64,000 nucleotides of DNA from assembly GCA_965247395.1 (NCBI GenBank), contig OZ252012.1:434001-498000 (forward strand), given 5' to 3'. The position numbers and the translations under genes are program-made. The notes beneath the pieces are model-generated. The model was given only the letters and a program-made list of their open reading frames with translations. It was not told the origin of the DNA and made no database searches. Below are positions 48,593 to 57,297 of the stretch, piece by piece. The stretch is from CAYRJD01 sp965247395 (GTDB lineage Bacteria > Actinomycetota > Acidimicrobiia > Acidimicrobiales > Poriferisodalaceae). The stretch's first letter is position 1. Every line of letters starts with the position of its first letter.

Positions 48593-49948
48593 GTGTCAGC
48601 TGGCGATAAGACAGATAAAGAATCAGACACGGTTACACAAGACCCGGAGCTATTCGACAAGGTCGTCAACCTCTGTAAGCGCCGCGGCATCATCTTCAAC
48701 TCAGCCGAGATTTACGGTGGCTTCCGCAGTACTTACGACTACGGCCCGGTGGGCGTGCAGCTTCTGCGCAATGTGAAAGAAGCATGGTGGCGCTCAATGG
48801 TGCAGCTACGCCACGATGTCGTCGGCCTTGATGCGGCCATTCTCAGCCCGCCGCAAATTTGGGAAGCGTCAGGCCATCTGCAGAATTTCACCGATCCGCT
48901 GGTTGATTGTAAAAACTGTCATCAACGTCATCGCGAGGATGAGCTGGCAGACCCAAACACCTGCCCGGCGTGTGAGAAGTCTGGAACCCTTACCGAGGCA
49001 CGTCAGTTCAATCTGATGTTCAAAACTCAAGCTGGGCCGGTGGCCGGAGCTGGTAGCGAGGTGTATTTGCGGCCCGAAACCGCTCAAGGCATATTTGTTA
49101 ACTTCAAAAACGTGCTTGAAACCACTCGCAAGCGGCCACCATTTGGTATTGCGCAAATCGGTAAGTCGTTCCGTAACGAAATAACTCCCGGCAACTTCGT
49201 GTTTCGTACGCGCGAGTTTGAGCAAATGGAGATGGAGTACTTCGTGCCGCCCGAGGAATCGCAGCGTTGGTATGAATACTGGCTGGAAGAACGCTTGCAG
49301 TGGTACCTGGCCTTGGGGATACCGACGGAGCTGTTGCGGTTGCGGCCACATGAAACCGATGAGCTAAGCCATTACTCCAGTGCCACCAGCGACGTGGAGT
49401 TTTTGTTTCCGTGGGGGTGGGGAGAGTTAGAGGGCATTGCTAACCGCGGTGATTATGACCTGCGTCAACACGCGGAACACTCCGGGCAAAAGCTGGAGTT
49501 CTTCGACCAGACCAACGACACGCACTACGTACCGCACTGCATTGAGCCGGCGGCAGGTGCCACGCGTTCGGCGATGGCGTTTTTGATGGCGGCATACAGA
49601 GAGGAAACGGTGCGAGACGAAAAACGCACCGTGCTTGGTTTGCACCCGCGCCTAGCGCCCTACAAGGTGGCGGTGCTACCGCTGTCCCGCAAGGAATCGT
49701 TGCAGGAAGTTTCCGAGCAGGTGCTGGCAAGTTGTCAGCCGCATTGGATGTGCGATTACGACGTGACGCAAGCAATCGGGCGCCGCTATCGCCGCCAAGA
49801 TGAGATCGGCACGCCGTTATGCGTGACGATTGATTTTGAGACGCTGGATGATCAGGCCGTAACCGTGCGTCATCGCGACTCCATGACGCAGGACCGAGTC
49901 GCCATTAGCGAGCTGACAGCGCACATCGAGCAATGTCTGGACCTGTAA
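48593..49948 (+). CDS. glyS: Glycyl-tRNA synthetase (dimeric class II)
   Basis: The 451-residue enzyme charges tRNA-Gly. It has YDYGPVGVQLLRNVKEAWW, the zinc-type CKNCHQRH ... CPACEK insert, RPETAQGIFVNFKNVL, GKSFRNEITPGNFVFRTREFEQMEMEYF, GATRSAMAFLMAAY and the C-terminal anticodon domain. The GTG start at 48593 leaves a 72-bp gap after the membrane protein. Its 3' end overlaps the PPDK-like gene by 16 bp. Confidence 0.95.
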   Translation: MSAGDKTDKESDTVTQDPELFDKVVNLCKRRGIIFNSAEIYGGFRSTYDYGPVGVQLLRNVKEAWWRSMVQLRHDVVGLDAAILSPPQIWEASGHLQNFTDPLVDCKNCHQRHREDELADPNTCPACEKSGTLTEARQFNLMFKTQAGPVAGAGSEVYLRPETAQGIFVNFKNVLETTRKRPPFGIAQIGKSFRNEITPGNFVFRTREFEQMEMEYFVPPEESQRWYEYWLEERLQWYLALGIPTELLRLRPHETDELSHYSSATSDVEFLFPWGWGELEGIANRGDYDLRQHAEHSGQKLEFFDQTNDTHYVPHCIEPAAGATRSAMAFLMAAYREETVRDEKRTVLGLHPRLAPYKVAVLPLSRKESLQEVSEQVLASCQPHWMCDYDVTQAIGRRYRRQDEIGTPLCVTIDFETLDDQAVTVRHRDSMTQDRVAISELTAHIEQCLDL

Positions 49949-51591
49949 AGGCCACTTTGCTGCTTAGAGCGGCTGGCTGTTCGCCTGGCCATGTCACAGG
50001 CCAGGTTCAGACCTCTGCGGATGCTGCATTGGATGCGAGCGCGGCGGGTGCCGACGTGATTCTTGTGGTGCCGGAAATTTCACCGGCCGATCAACATGTG
50101 ATGGAGCAGGTTGCTGGAATCCTCACGGCTCGTGGCGGCTTTAGCAGCCACGCGGCGATCGTTGCCCGGTCGCTTGGAATTCCGGCAGTATGCGACGCCC
50201 GTTCTATCGAGCTAACCGGCGACGGTTTCGTTATTGGTGGGGTAGTTGGTGGAGTTATTGGTGGGGTAGTTGCTGGTGGGGTAATTGCTGGAGTTGATGG
50301 TGTTATCGCTGGCACCGTGATCACCATCAACGGTGACACCGGTGAGGTTTGGCTGGGCGAGCAAGTCAGTGAGCAATTCGGTGAGCAACTAGGTGAGCAG
50401 CTGGACGAGCAATTTGGCGCCGATGAAGAGAGCCTTGCTGGGCAAGACACACCTGAGCAAGACACTGTTGGGCATGACTCAGCTGGGCATGACTCAGCTG
50501 GGCAAGACTCAAATGCTATGGCTGTGGATCAAGCAAGCACCTTGCGAGGTTTTCAGGTTTTTGCCAACGCCGACAATCGTGTCGAAGCGCAACGAGCGCG
50601 TGAACTAGGCGCGGCGGGTATCGGACTGTGTCGAGTTGAGCACATAGTCAATTCACCCGTGCTGCTGGCGTTGTTGCGTGACCTGATTGACGCGGGCCCA
50701 GACCTTGACCCAGACCCTGATCCGGACACCAGCACTGGCTCGGCCACCGGTGAATCTCTACTACCGCTGATACAGGGCCTGCAAGCTGAGTTTGTTGATC
50801 TGCTTGAAGGTGCAGGTGGCTTACCCGTAACGGTGCGATTACTTGACGCACCTCTGCACGAAATAAGTCCTTACCAGCCTGACCAAACCGACCGAACTTC
50901 ACAAACTTCGCAAACTTCCCGAACCAATCAAACCAATCAAACCAACTTCTGGTACGAGCGCAACCCCATGCTCGGCATCAGAGGAATCCGGCTGGCGCAT
51001 CTACGTCCGGACATTTATCAGGCGCAGGTAACGGCTCTAGCCAATGCCGCTATGTCCTTTCCGTCCTTTCCGGGCACATCTCTAAGCGTGCTATTGCCAA
51101 TGGTGTCAACGGCTGCTGAGCTAGCAGAGGGCGTGAAGTTGGTAGAACAGGCCTGGAATACGGCACAAGGCAAAAAGGCCCTCCGCCCACGAATCGGTGT
51201 GATGATCGAAACCCCGCGTGCTGCTTTGATTGCAGACCAGCTAGCCGAATTGGCGGACTTCTTCTGCATCGGCACGAATGATCTTTCACAATTTACGTTC
51301 GGGTTTAGTCGTGACGATCTGGACACTCGTTTGCTTGCGTCTTACATAGACACGGGTTTGCTTGAGGCCAACCCGTTCGTGACCCTGGATGAACCAGGGG
51401 TGGGGGAGTTGATCGCCCTCGCCTGTCAGCGTGGCCGCAGCGTCAATCCGGAGCTACCAGTAATTCTGTGCGGCGAACATGGTGCAGATGAGGCATCTTT
51501 AGGCATCGCTTACAAGCTCGGCGTCAACGCAATCTCATGCGCTTCTCGCAACATCACTGCCGCCTTGACTGCGGTGGCACGACTCGGTTAA
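49933..51591 (+). CDS. PPDK-like PEP-utilising protein lacking the ATP-grasp domain
   Basis: The 552-residue product matches only the C-terminal two thirds of pyruvate phosphate dikinase. The swivelling domain carries the phosphorylatable His (GILTARGGFSSHAAIVARSLGIPAV). The PEP/pyruvate barrel has GIGLCRVEH, LLDAPLHE, NPMLGIRGIRLAHLRPDIYQ, FFCIGTNDLSQFTFGFSRDD and the active-site Cys in ILCGEHGADE. The protein begins exactly where the nucleotide-binding half normally ends, and the ATG overlaps glyS by 16 bp, so the short form looks settled and not freshly broken. At least four in-frame arrays lie between the domains and in the barrel. It may pass phosphate from PEP to an unknown acceptor (inference) or be decaying. 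Confidence 0.8.
   Translation: MSGPVKATLLLRAAGCSPGHVTGQVQTSADAALDASAAGADVILVVPEISPADQHVMEQVAGILTARGGFSSHAAIVARSLGIPAVCDARSIELTGDGFVIGGVVGGVIGGVVAGGVIAGVDGVIAGTVITINGDTGEVWLGEQVSEQFGEQLGEQLDEQFGADEESLAGQDTPEQDTVGHDSAGHDSAGQDSNAMAVDQASTLRGFQVFANADNRVEAQRARELGAAGIGLCRVEHIVNSPVLLALLRDLIDAGPDLDPDPDPDTSTGSATGESLLPLIQGLQAEFVDLLEGAGGLPVTVRLLDAPLHEISPYQPDQTDRTSQTSQTSRTNQTNQTNFWYERNPMLGIRGIRLAHLRPDIYQAQVTALANAAMSFPSFPGTSLSVLLPMVSTAAELAEGVKLVEQAWNTAQGKKALRPRIGVMIETPRAALIADQLAELADFFCIGTNDLSQFTFGFSRDDLDTRLLASYIDTGLLEANPFVTLDEPGVGELIALACQRGRSVNPELPVILCGEHGADEASLGIAYKLGVNAISCASRNITAALTAVARLG
50236..50286. repeat. In-frame GGTGGGGTAGTT-type 12-bp units in the PPDK-like gene
   Basis: Three 12-bp units (50236, 50248, 50260), then a 15-bp variant, encode Gly-Gly-Val-Val/Ile repeats at the end of the swivelling domain. 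They resemble the comEC and hemW units. Confidence 0.8.
50359..50418. repeat. Five in-frame 12-bp units in the PPDK-like gene
   Basis: GAGCAAGTCAGT-type units every 12 bp from 50359 encode EQVS, EQFG, EQLG, EQLD and EQFG. Confidence 0.85.
50440..50514. repeat. Five in-frame 15-bp units in the PPDK-like gene
   Basis: Units at 50440, 50455, 50470, 50485 and 50500 encode GQDTP, EQDTV, GHDSA, GHDSA and GQDSN. The third and fourth are identical. Confidence 0.9.
50893..50946. repeat. Six in-frame 9-bp units in the PPDK-like gene
   Basis: CAAACTTCG / CAAACCAAT-type units every 9 bp from 50893 encode QTS and QTN tripeptides inside the PEP/pyruvate barrel, just before NPMLGIRGIR. Confidence 0.85.
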
Positions 51592-51601
51592 CGCGCTCGT
51601 C

Positions 51602-53587
51602 ATGTTTATTTTCGAAGACGACGTGCAGCGAGTCATCGAAGAAACCGACATCGTTGCGGTGATTCAGAACCGAGTTGACCTAAAGAAATCAGGAGGCTCC
51701 AACTGGAAAGGGCTGTGCCCATTCCATGGCGAAAAAACACCGTCATTCTCGGTCAGCCAAAGCAAAGGCTTGTATCACTGCTTCGGCTGTAAAGCATCCG
51801 GCAACGTCATTACTTTTTTACGTGAGCTCGAGCACTTGGATTTTCAGACTGCCGTCGAACAGCTAGCCGAGCCTCTCAACATCCAACTTCGCTACCGAGG
51901 TGGTGGAGATAACGGCACGCGCGAACGCAATAAGCAGCTAATTGCGCTGCTTGACCAGGCTGCGGATTACTACCACCACCAGCTGCTTAGCTCAAAAGAG
52001 GCTGGCAAGGCGCGTGCTTATCTACGCGAGCGCGGTTACGACAAAGAAGTAATCGTGAAATACCAGCTTGGATACGCCCCGCGCGGCCGATCGCAGCTAG
52101 CGGATGAGTTACTGAATAACTCAAAAGAGGTTGGCAAGGCGCTGGCAACACCAGAGCTGCTGGAGATGGCAAACCTGGCCTATCTAGATAGGCCGTCCGA
52201 CAACGCATCTAGTGACAAGCCAACAGTGCGCGACAGGTTCAGCGAACGAGTGATGTTCCCTATTCGCAATGAGGCTGGTAGCACGGTTGGGTTTGGTGGT
52301 CGTTTGTTACCCGATGGTCGTGGCCCGAAATATCTGAACTCAGCGCAAACACCGGTCTACGACAAGAGCCGCGTGCTCTACGGACTGAATACTGCCAAGC
52401 GCGCCATAGCACCTCAGAAATCTGTCTTGATTTGTGAGGGATACACAGACGTAATCGGCTTCTCGCTAGTCGGCCTTGACAACGCAGTCGCAACCTGTGG
52501 CACCGCTCTCACAGAACAGCACATTCAGCTGCTCAGTAAGTTCACCAAGCGGTTTTTGCTGGCTTTTGATTCTGATAGTGCCGGTGAAACTGCCACCGAA
52601 CGGTTTCACCAATGGGAGCGGAAATACGAGCTTGAGGTAGCGGTGGTCGAACTACAGGCCGGTGAGGATCCAGGTCAATTAGCTATCAGCGATGCATCTG
52701 CCCTACGCAAGGCCGTTGAGGCAGCGCGCCCGTTCTTCCGTTTTCGCGCCGACCGCGTGTTGGCGCGTCACGATCTCACGCAGCCCATAACACGTGGTCG
52801 CGCAGCCGATGAGCTCGCCAGGGTGGTTGCGGCTTATCCCGCGGATCTGATCACCGAGGCCGATGTTGAGCCGTTGGTAAAGCAATTGCCGATGGAGACA
52901 ATGGACTTCATGGTGCGTGTCGTAAAGGCGCGTGAGCAGCTAACGGCAGAAGAAGCCAAAGAGCAGGCGCGTGAAAAACAACGCACGAACCAGAATGAGC
53001 CGACCTCGGGCTACAACGAGCTCAGATACGCACCGCCGCCAGATGTGCCGCCACCGGATACTCCACCACCAGAAGATCATTTTGAGGCCTACACAGATCC
53101 CGTTTCGCCGGCTGAAAGCGGCAGACCTCCAACCGCAGAAATTGTGGTCTTAGAACTCTTCCGTCAAGAGGGTCAAGCCATAGCTCCTTACTTGGTGCCG
53201 GAGATGTTTCAGCATCCGCTCACAATGGCTGCCTACGAACTTCTGAAACGTCAACACGCGGAACAAACCGAAGATCCAAAGCAAACTGGAAAAGCGCCTT
53301 CGCAGCCAGATAGCCAAGCAGTTACCAAGGTTGAGCAGTTCATAAACGACTTGGATTACCCCAGGGAGATGAGCGATCTTGACAAGTTGCAGTCGGCTGG
53401 CCAAGCAATGGCTGCGGCAATCGAAAGAACGTCGCGTGACGGAAGCTCTCCCGCTCAAGTACGAAAAAGCGTCAAGTTCAGCGAGCGTGTTGTCTCTGAT
53501 CTGAGGGGGTTGGAGAACACAGAGAAAATCCGCGAGCTACTCGCAGAAGGGGCTGCTTGGTTCGAACAGCTCCGGCAAGACAGCTAG
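51602..53587 (+). CDS. dnaG: DNA primase DnaG
   Basis: The 661-residue primase has the zinc-binding domain (CPFHGEKTPSFSVSQ ... YHCFGCKASG), the RNA-polymerase core with TOPRIM (LICEGYTDVIGF, LAFDSDSAGETA) and a C-terminal helicase-binding domain. A Pro-rich linker (PPPDVPPPDTPPPEDH) precedes the C-terminal part. A 23-bp sequence at 51991-52013 recurs at 52120-52142 in the same reading frame, giving two SKEaGKA-like segments. The ATG at 51602 lies 10 bp after the PPDK-like stop. Confidence 0.95.
   Translation: MFIFEDDVQRVIEETDIVAVIQNRVDLKKSGGSNWKGLCPFHGEKTPSFSVSQSKGLYHCFGCKASGNVITFLRELEHLDFQTAVEQLAEPLNIQLRYRGGGDNGTRERNKQLIALLDQAADYYHHQLLSSKEAGKARAYLRERGYDKEVIVKYQLGYAPRGRSQLADELLNNSKEVGKALATPELLEMANLAYLDRPSDNASSDKPTVRDRFSERVMFPIRNEAGSTVGFGGRLLPDGRGPKYLNSAQTPVYDKSRVLYGLNTAKRAIAPQKSVLICEGYTDVIGFSLVGLDNAVATCGTALTEQHIQLLSKFTKRFLLAFDSDSAGETATERFHQWERKYELEVAVVELQAGEDPGQLAISDASALRKAVEAARPFFRFRADRVLARHDLTQPITRGRAADELARVVAAYPADLITEADVEPLVKQLPMETMDFMVRVVKAREQLTAEEAKEQAREKQRTNQNEPTSGYNELRYAPPPDVPPPDTPPPEDHFEAYTDPVSPAESGRPPTAEIVVLELFRQEGQAIAPYLVPEMFQHPLTMAAYELLKRQHAEQTEDPKQTGKAPSQPDSQAVTKVEQFINDLDYPREMSDLDKLQSAGQAMAAAIERTSRDGSSPAQVRKSVKFSERVVSDLRGLENTEKIRELLAEGAAWFEQLRQDS
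51991..52142. repeat. Dispersed 23-bp direct repeat inside dnaG
   Basis: Copies at 51991-52013 and 52120-52142 differ at one base and are 129 bp (43 codons) apart, so the encoded SKEAGKA/SKEVGKA match in frame. Confidence 0.85.
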
Positions 53588-53621
53588 TTGCTAGCAGCAG
53601 CGTTGCGGTTTGCTACCAGCG

Positions 53622-53694
53622 CTCCGGAGGTGGGGCTCGAACCCACGACACACGGATTAACAGTCCGTTGCTCTGCCAACTGAGCTACTCCGGA
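53622..53694 (-). tRNA. tRNA-Asn (GTT)
   Basis: The reverse strand gives a 73-nt cloverleaf with acceptor TCCGGAG/CTCCGGA, D-arm AGCTCAGTTGGCAGAGC, anticodon loop TGTTAAT (GTT) between CGGAC and its partner, and T-arm GTGGGTTCGAGCCCCAC. The CCA end is not encoded. Confidence 0.94.
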
Positions 53695-53788
53695 TCAAGA
53701 CGGGGCAAGTTCAGCTCCCGTAGGCGTTTCGCAGGGTAGCGCCAAACGAGACTACTGTTCGTCGTGCGGCAAGCTTTCGATCGCCGTC

Positions 53789-53864
53789 TGGTGGGCCGGG
53801 CGGGGATCGAACCCGCGACCAAGCGATTATGAGTCGCCCGCTCTGACCACTGAGCTACCGGCCC
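53789..53864 (-). tRNA. tRNA-Met (CAT), elongator-like
   Basis: The 76-nt reverse-strand cloverleaf has acceptor GGGCCGG/CCGGCCC, D-arm AGCTCAGTGGTCAGAGC, anticodon loop CTCATAA (CAT), T-arm CGCGGGTTCGATCCCCGC-type and an encoded CCA. It lacks initiator features. A lysidine-modified tRNA-Ile2 is the alternative. It is paired with tRNA-Asn 94 bp away. Confidence 0.92.
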
Positions 53865-54035
53865 CGTTTGCACGGTAATACCGCAAAGACAGCAAGTAAC
53901 GCTTTGATAACGCTCGTGTCATTTGCTCAGCACCGTTCTTGCGAATTTATTGACTGGCTTCACATTATTGGCTAGCTTCTGCGGAACGCATGGTCTGTAT
54001 GAGAAAATAGAGCCGTATCACAAAGGGGAACTCCA

Positions 54036-55988
54036 GTGACAAACGCAACAATTGATGTAGGTGGGCACGACGGCCTGCGAAGCAGGCGCCGCGGTCGCAA
54101 ACTCATTTCGCTACTGGCTGTGTTCTTTGCATTTGCATTGATCGCAGCCGCTTGTGGCTCTGACGATGACGACGGCGATTCAGTCTCTGACGATGACACG
54201 AGCCAAGACGATGATTCAGTCTCTGACGATGACACGAGCCAAGACGACACCACAACAGCTGGCGATTCAACCGGTGATGACGATCGTGATTCAGGGGAGC
54301 CTGTCCACGGCGGCCGTTTGATCTATGGAATTGAGGCCGACTCGGCCAACCCTTGGACGCACTATGGAACCTCTTGTGCCATCAGCTGCCGAATGATCCT
54401 CCGAGCAATAACGGATCCGCTGTTCCTAGCCGATGCCGACGGAAACCTGGTGCCATACCTGGTGGAGCCAGGCACGCTACAACCCAGCGAGGACTACATG
54501 ACGTGGACGTTTGATGTGCGTGAAGGCATCAGCTTCCATGACGGCACACCGTTTGACGGAGCCGCGGTGGCTTACAACATCAACACCTGCCGCTTCAGTC
54601 CGCTGACTGGTTCGGCATTTATCGGACAAATAGGCTCCGTCGGCGAAGGTCAGACGGTCACCCTGACATACAGCGAGCCGAGCGCAACCGGTCCGACAAC
54701 ACTGCGGGCAGAAACTTGCGGGCAGATGCTGAGCCCAACCTGGATGGCAACGCTGGCGAATAATCCGTTGCTTACAGACGAGCAGAGAGCTGACGCATCC
54801 GGCGACCCATCAGCACCGGTAGGGCTCGGAGCATTCAAGTTTGAGTCGTACACGCCCGGCAACGGAAACTCGTTCCTGGCTGTTCGTAACACGGATTACT
54901 GGAGAGGCCCTAACGGCATCACGGGTGAAGAGTTGCCTTACCTTGATGAGATTGAGTTTGCGGTTGCGGTGGACATCCAAAGCCGTTCGAACGGCCTAAA
55001 AGGTGGTCAATTTGACATCATCCACACCGCAAACGCAGATGAGATCGCCAAATACCAGGGCGACGATGAGTTCGTCCTGCTTAAGGCCGATGCCGCTGGC
55101 GAAACCAATTACATCTTGTTGAACACCGCACAAGGCAACAACCCGACATTAGCGTTCGTCAGAGGCCTAGACGAGCTTGCGATGGACCCAAATGGCTTCA
55201 ACGCCGCAAATCCGCTGGTGCACCTGAGTTGCCGTCGATCCTTGGCGTTAGCACTTGACCAAGAGCGTTATGCCGAGGAGCGGGGTGCGGGCATCGTGAC
55301 GCCCGCTAACGGCCCATTCGGTCCGGGCAGTGTCGGTTACCTGGATGACACCGGTTATCCGACGTTTGACCTTGAAGCGGCGCGAGCAGAGTTTGAGAAC
55401 TGCAAAACCGACTCCGGCCAAAACCCTGTTACGTTCAGTTTCAACACCACTAACGATGCGTTCAACGTTGAAAGCAACGAACTAATCGCTGCCATGTGGA
55501 GTGAAGCATTTGGAGACGAAATCGTTGCAGCGATCTCTCCGGTTGAGCAAGGCCAATACATCGGTCTGGCTCTTGCTGGCGTATTTCAGGCTCAAGGTTG
55601 GCGCAACCATGGCGGTGTCGACCCGGTTGAGCAGTGGTATTGGTGGCATTCGGCCTCGGCTAGTCCGATTGACCCGAGCGTGCCCGAACTGGCTCTGAAC
55701 TTTGGGCGTTTCCAAGATCCGTTGATTGATACGGCGCTCAACACGATCCGCCAGAATCCTGATCAGGCCGCACGGATTGCAGCAGCCGAGGCAGTTAATC
55801 GTCAGTTCGGTGAAAACGTGTGGAACCTCTGGACCAACTGGACTCTGTGGGGCGTTATTGCTAACACGCAAGTGCAAAACCTCACGAACTTGCCGATTCC
55901 CGATATGGACGTACCTGCTGCTCCTGTAGTTGCTGGCAAGCATCACTTGGTACAGGTCTGGTGTCTGGACGGCAACTGCCAGAGCTAA
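54036..55988 (+). CDS. Oligopeptide ABC transporter substrate-binding lipoprotein
   Basis: The 650-residue family 5 solute-binding protein has a lipoprotein signal (LISLLAVFFAFALIAAAC, lipobox Ala-Ala-Ala-Cys). An acidic linker follows with two near-identical 36-bp copies, then the SBP_bac_5 core: GGRLIYGIEADSANPWTHYG, DPLFLADADGNLVPYL, WTFDVREGISFHDGTPFDGAAVAYN. It should capture peptides or similar ligands outside the cell for the permease below. AAGGGGAA (54023-54030) lies five bases before the GTG start. It is the first gene of a five-gene transporter operon. Confidence 0.92.
   Translation: MTNATIDVGGHDGLRSRRRGRKLISLLAVFFAFALIAAACGSDDDDGDSVSDDDTSQDDDSVSDDDTSQDDTTTAGDSTGDDDRDSGEPVHGGRLIYGIEADSANPWTHYGTSCAISCRMILRAITDPLFLADADGNLVPYLVEPGTLQPSEDYMTWTFDVREGISFHDGTPFDGAAVAYNINTCRFSPLTGSAFIGQIGSVGEGQTVTLTYSEPSATGPTTLRAETCGQMLSPTWMATLANNPLLTDEQRADASGDPSAPVGLGAFKFESYTPGNGNSFLAVRNTDYWRGPNGITGEELPYLDEIEFAVAVDIQSRSNGLKGGQFDIIHTANADEIAKYQGDDEFVLLKADAAGETNYILLNTAQGNNPTLAFVRGLDELAMDPNGFNAANPLVHLSCRRSLALALDQERYAEERGAGIVTPANGPFGPGSVGYLDDTGYPTFDLEAARAEFENCKTDSGQNPVTFSFNTTNDAFNVESNELIAAMWSEAFGDEIVAAISPVEQGQYIGLALAGVFQAQGWRNHGGVDPVEQWYWWHSASASPIDPSVPELALNFGRFQDPLIDTALNTIRQNPDQAARIAAAEAVNRQFGENVWNLWTNWTLWGVIANTQVQNLTNLPIPDMDVPAAPVVAGKHHLVQVWCLDGNCQS
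54177..54248. repeat. Two tandem 36-bp copies in the substrate-binding protein gene
   Basis: Copies at 54177-54212 and 54213-54248 differ only at the last base. They encode DSVSDDDTSQDD twice, doubling an acidic tether behind the lipid anchor. Confidence 0.93.
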
Positions 55989-56163
55989 GCAAACCCAAAT
56001 TAATCAAGCCAGACAGTTGAGCGAATAGCGCCGTGTCACCAAAAGGGAACAAGAGTGTTTGGAACCTCTGGGCGAGCCGGACGCTTGGAATATTCAAAGC
56101 CAGGCACCAGCTGCCGCAGGTTTGGTGTCTTGAGGGGAGTTGCCAAGGCTGAGAGGCCAAGAG

Positions 56164-57297
56164 ATGCTCCAAGCAATCAAAGACAATGTCGGACGCCTAG
56201 CCGCCGTCGCCATATTGATGGTGGTTGTTTGGGCGTGGGTTGTGCGCCCACCGGCTAGCTGGACTTTCGCGTTGATAGTGGTAATTGGAATTGCCGCTGC
56301 TTTATTGACCGATTATCGCTACACCGTCCAACGCCTTGTTGGTGTGATCCCGGTGCTCTTGGTGGTGTCGTTTTTGGTGTTCTCGCTACTGGCCAGCCTT
56401 CCAGGTGATCCGGCAATCAACATTCTGGGTCCCGCGGCGACACCGGACGCCGTGCGGCAAGTAAACGAAGAGCTAGGTCTGGATGAGCCGTTCTTCAATC
56501 GTTATGGCAACTGGCTGGGTGACGTCGTGGTCGGCGATCTTGGCACTTCGGTGTTGTTGCGCGAAAAAGTTGCCGACGGAATCTCGCGATCGCTCACACC
56601 AACTCTCCAGCTGATGTTGTATTCGTTGATTTTGGCGGTGCTGATTGCGGTTCCGCTTGGCATCTATTCGGCCTATCGAGTAGGGACGGCGTTTGATCGC
56701 GGCTCGAACTATTTGATGCTGGGGTTTCTTGCCACACCAAACTTCGTGCTAGCGGTGTTTTTGGTGCTCTTCATCGCCATCGGTGGAATAAGTATTTTTG
56801 GTATATCAGTTGGTGCTCATTTGCTGCCCGCCGCTAGGTATGTGCCAATAGGTCAAGATGTGGTGTTGCATTTCAAGCACATGTTGCTGCCCTCGGTAGC
56901 ACTCGCCCTGGGTCAGGCAGCGGTGTTTATGCGATTGCTGCGTTCGGACATGATCGCAACTCTGCGATTGCCGTTCATCGACCTTGCCCGCAGTAAAGGT
57001 TTGACCGACAGGCGCGTCTTGTGGCGTCACGCTCTTAGGCCTTCGAGTTTCACGCTTATCACCGTTGTTGGTCTGCTAGTTGGTTCCTTGATCGGCGGTG
57101 CGCTCATTATTGAGTTCATTTTCTCTATTCCAGGTGTCGGCTCTTACGTCTTCTTAGGGGTGACGCAGCGTGACTTCATCGCGGTGCAAGGAGGTGTGTT
57201 AGTTATTTCCACACTGTTTATTGCTGTGCTGACGATGACCGATTTCATGTATCTGGCGCTTGATCCACGATTGAGATCGGGGACTTTACATGGCTGA
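56164..57297 (+). CDS. Oligopeptide ABC transporter permease (OppB/DppB type) with extra N-terminal membrane segments
   Basis: The 377-residue product has the OppB-type core from about residue 58 (VGVIPVLLVVSFLVFSLLASLPGDPA, GDLGTSVLL) and a permease EAA-loop region (RLPFIDLARSKGLTDRRVLWRHALRPSS). Before the core lie about 58 extra residues with two hydrophobic segments (AVAILMVVVWAWVV and TFALIVVIGIAAALL) not found in standard OppB. GAGGCCAAGAG precedes the chosen ATG at 56164; an upstream TTG at 56140 is possible. It overlaps the next permease gene by 8 bp. Confidence 0.9.
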   Translation: MLQAIKDNVGRLAAVAILMVVVWAWVVRPPASWTFALIVVIGIAAALLTDYRYTVQRLVGVIPVLLVVSFLVFSLLASLPGDPAINILGPAATPDAVRQVNEELGLDEPFFNRYGNWLGDVVVGDLGTSVLLREKVADGISRSLTPTLQLMLYSLILAVLIAVPLGIYSAYRVGTAFDRGSNYLMLGFLATPNFVLAVFLVLFIAIGGISIFGISVGAHLLPAARYVPIGQDVVLHFKHMLLPSVALALGQAAVFMRLLRSDMIATLRLPFIDLARSKGLTDRRVLWRHALRPSSFTLITVVGLLVGSLIGGALIIEFIFSIPGVGSYVFLGVTQRDFIAVQGGVLVISTLFIAVLTMTDFMYLALDPRLRSGTLHG

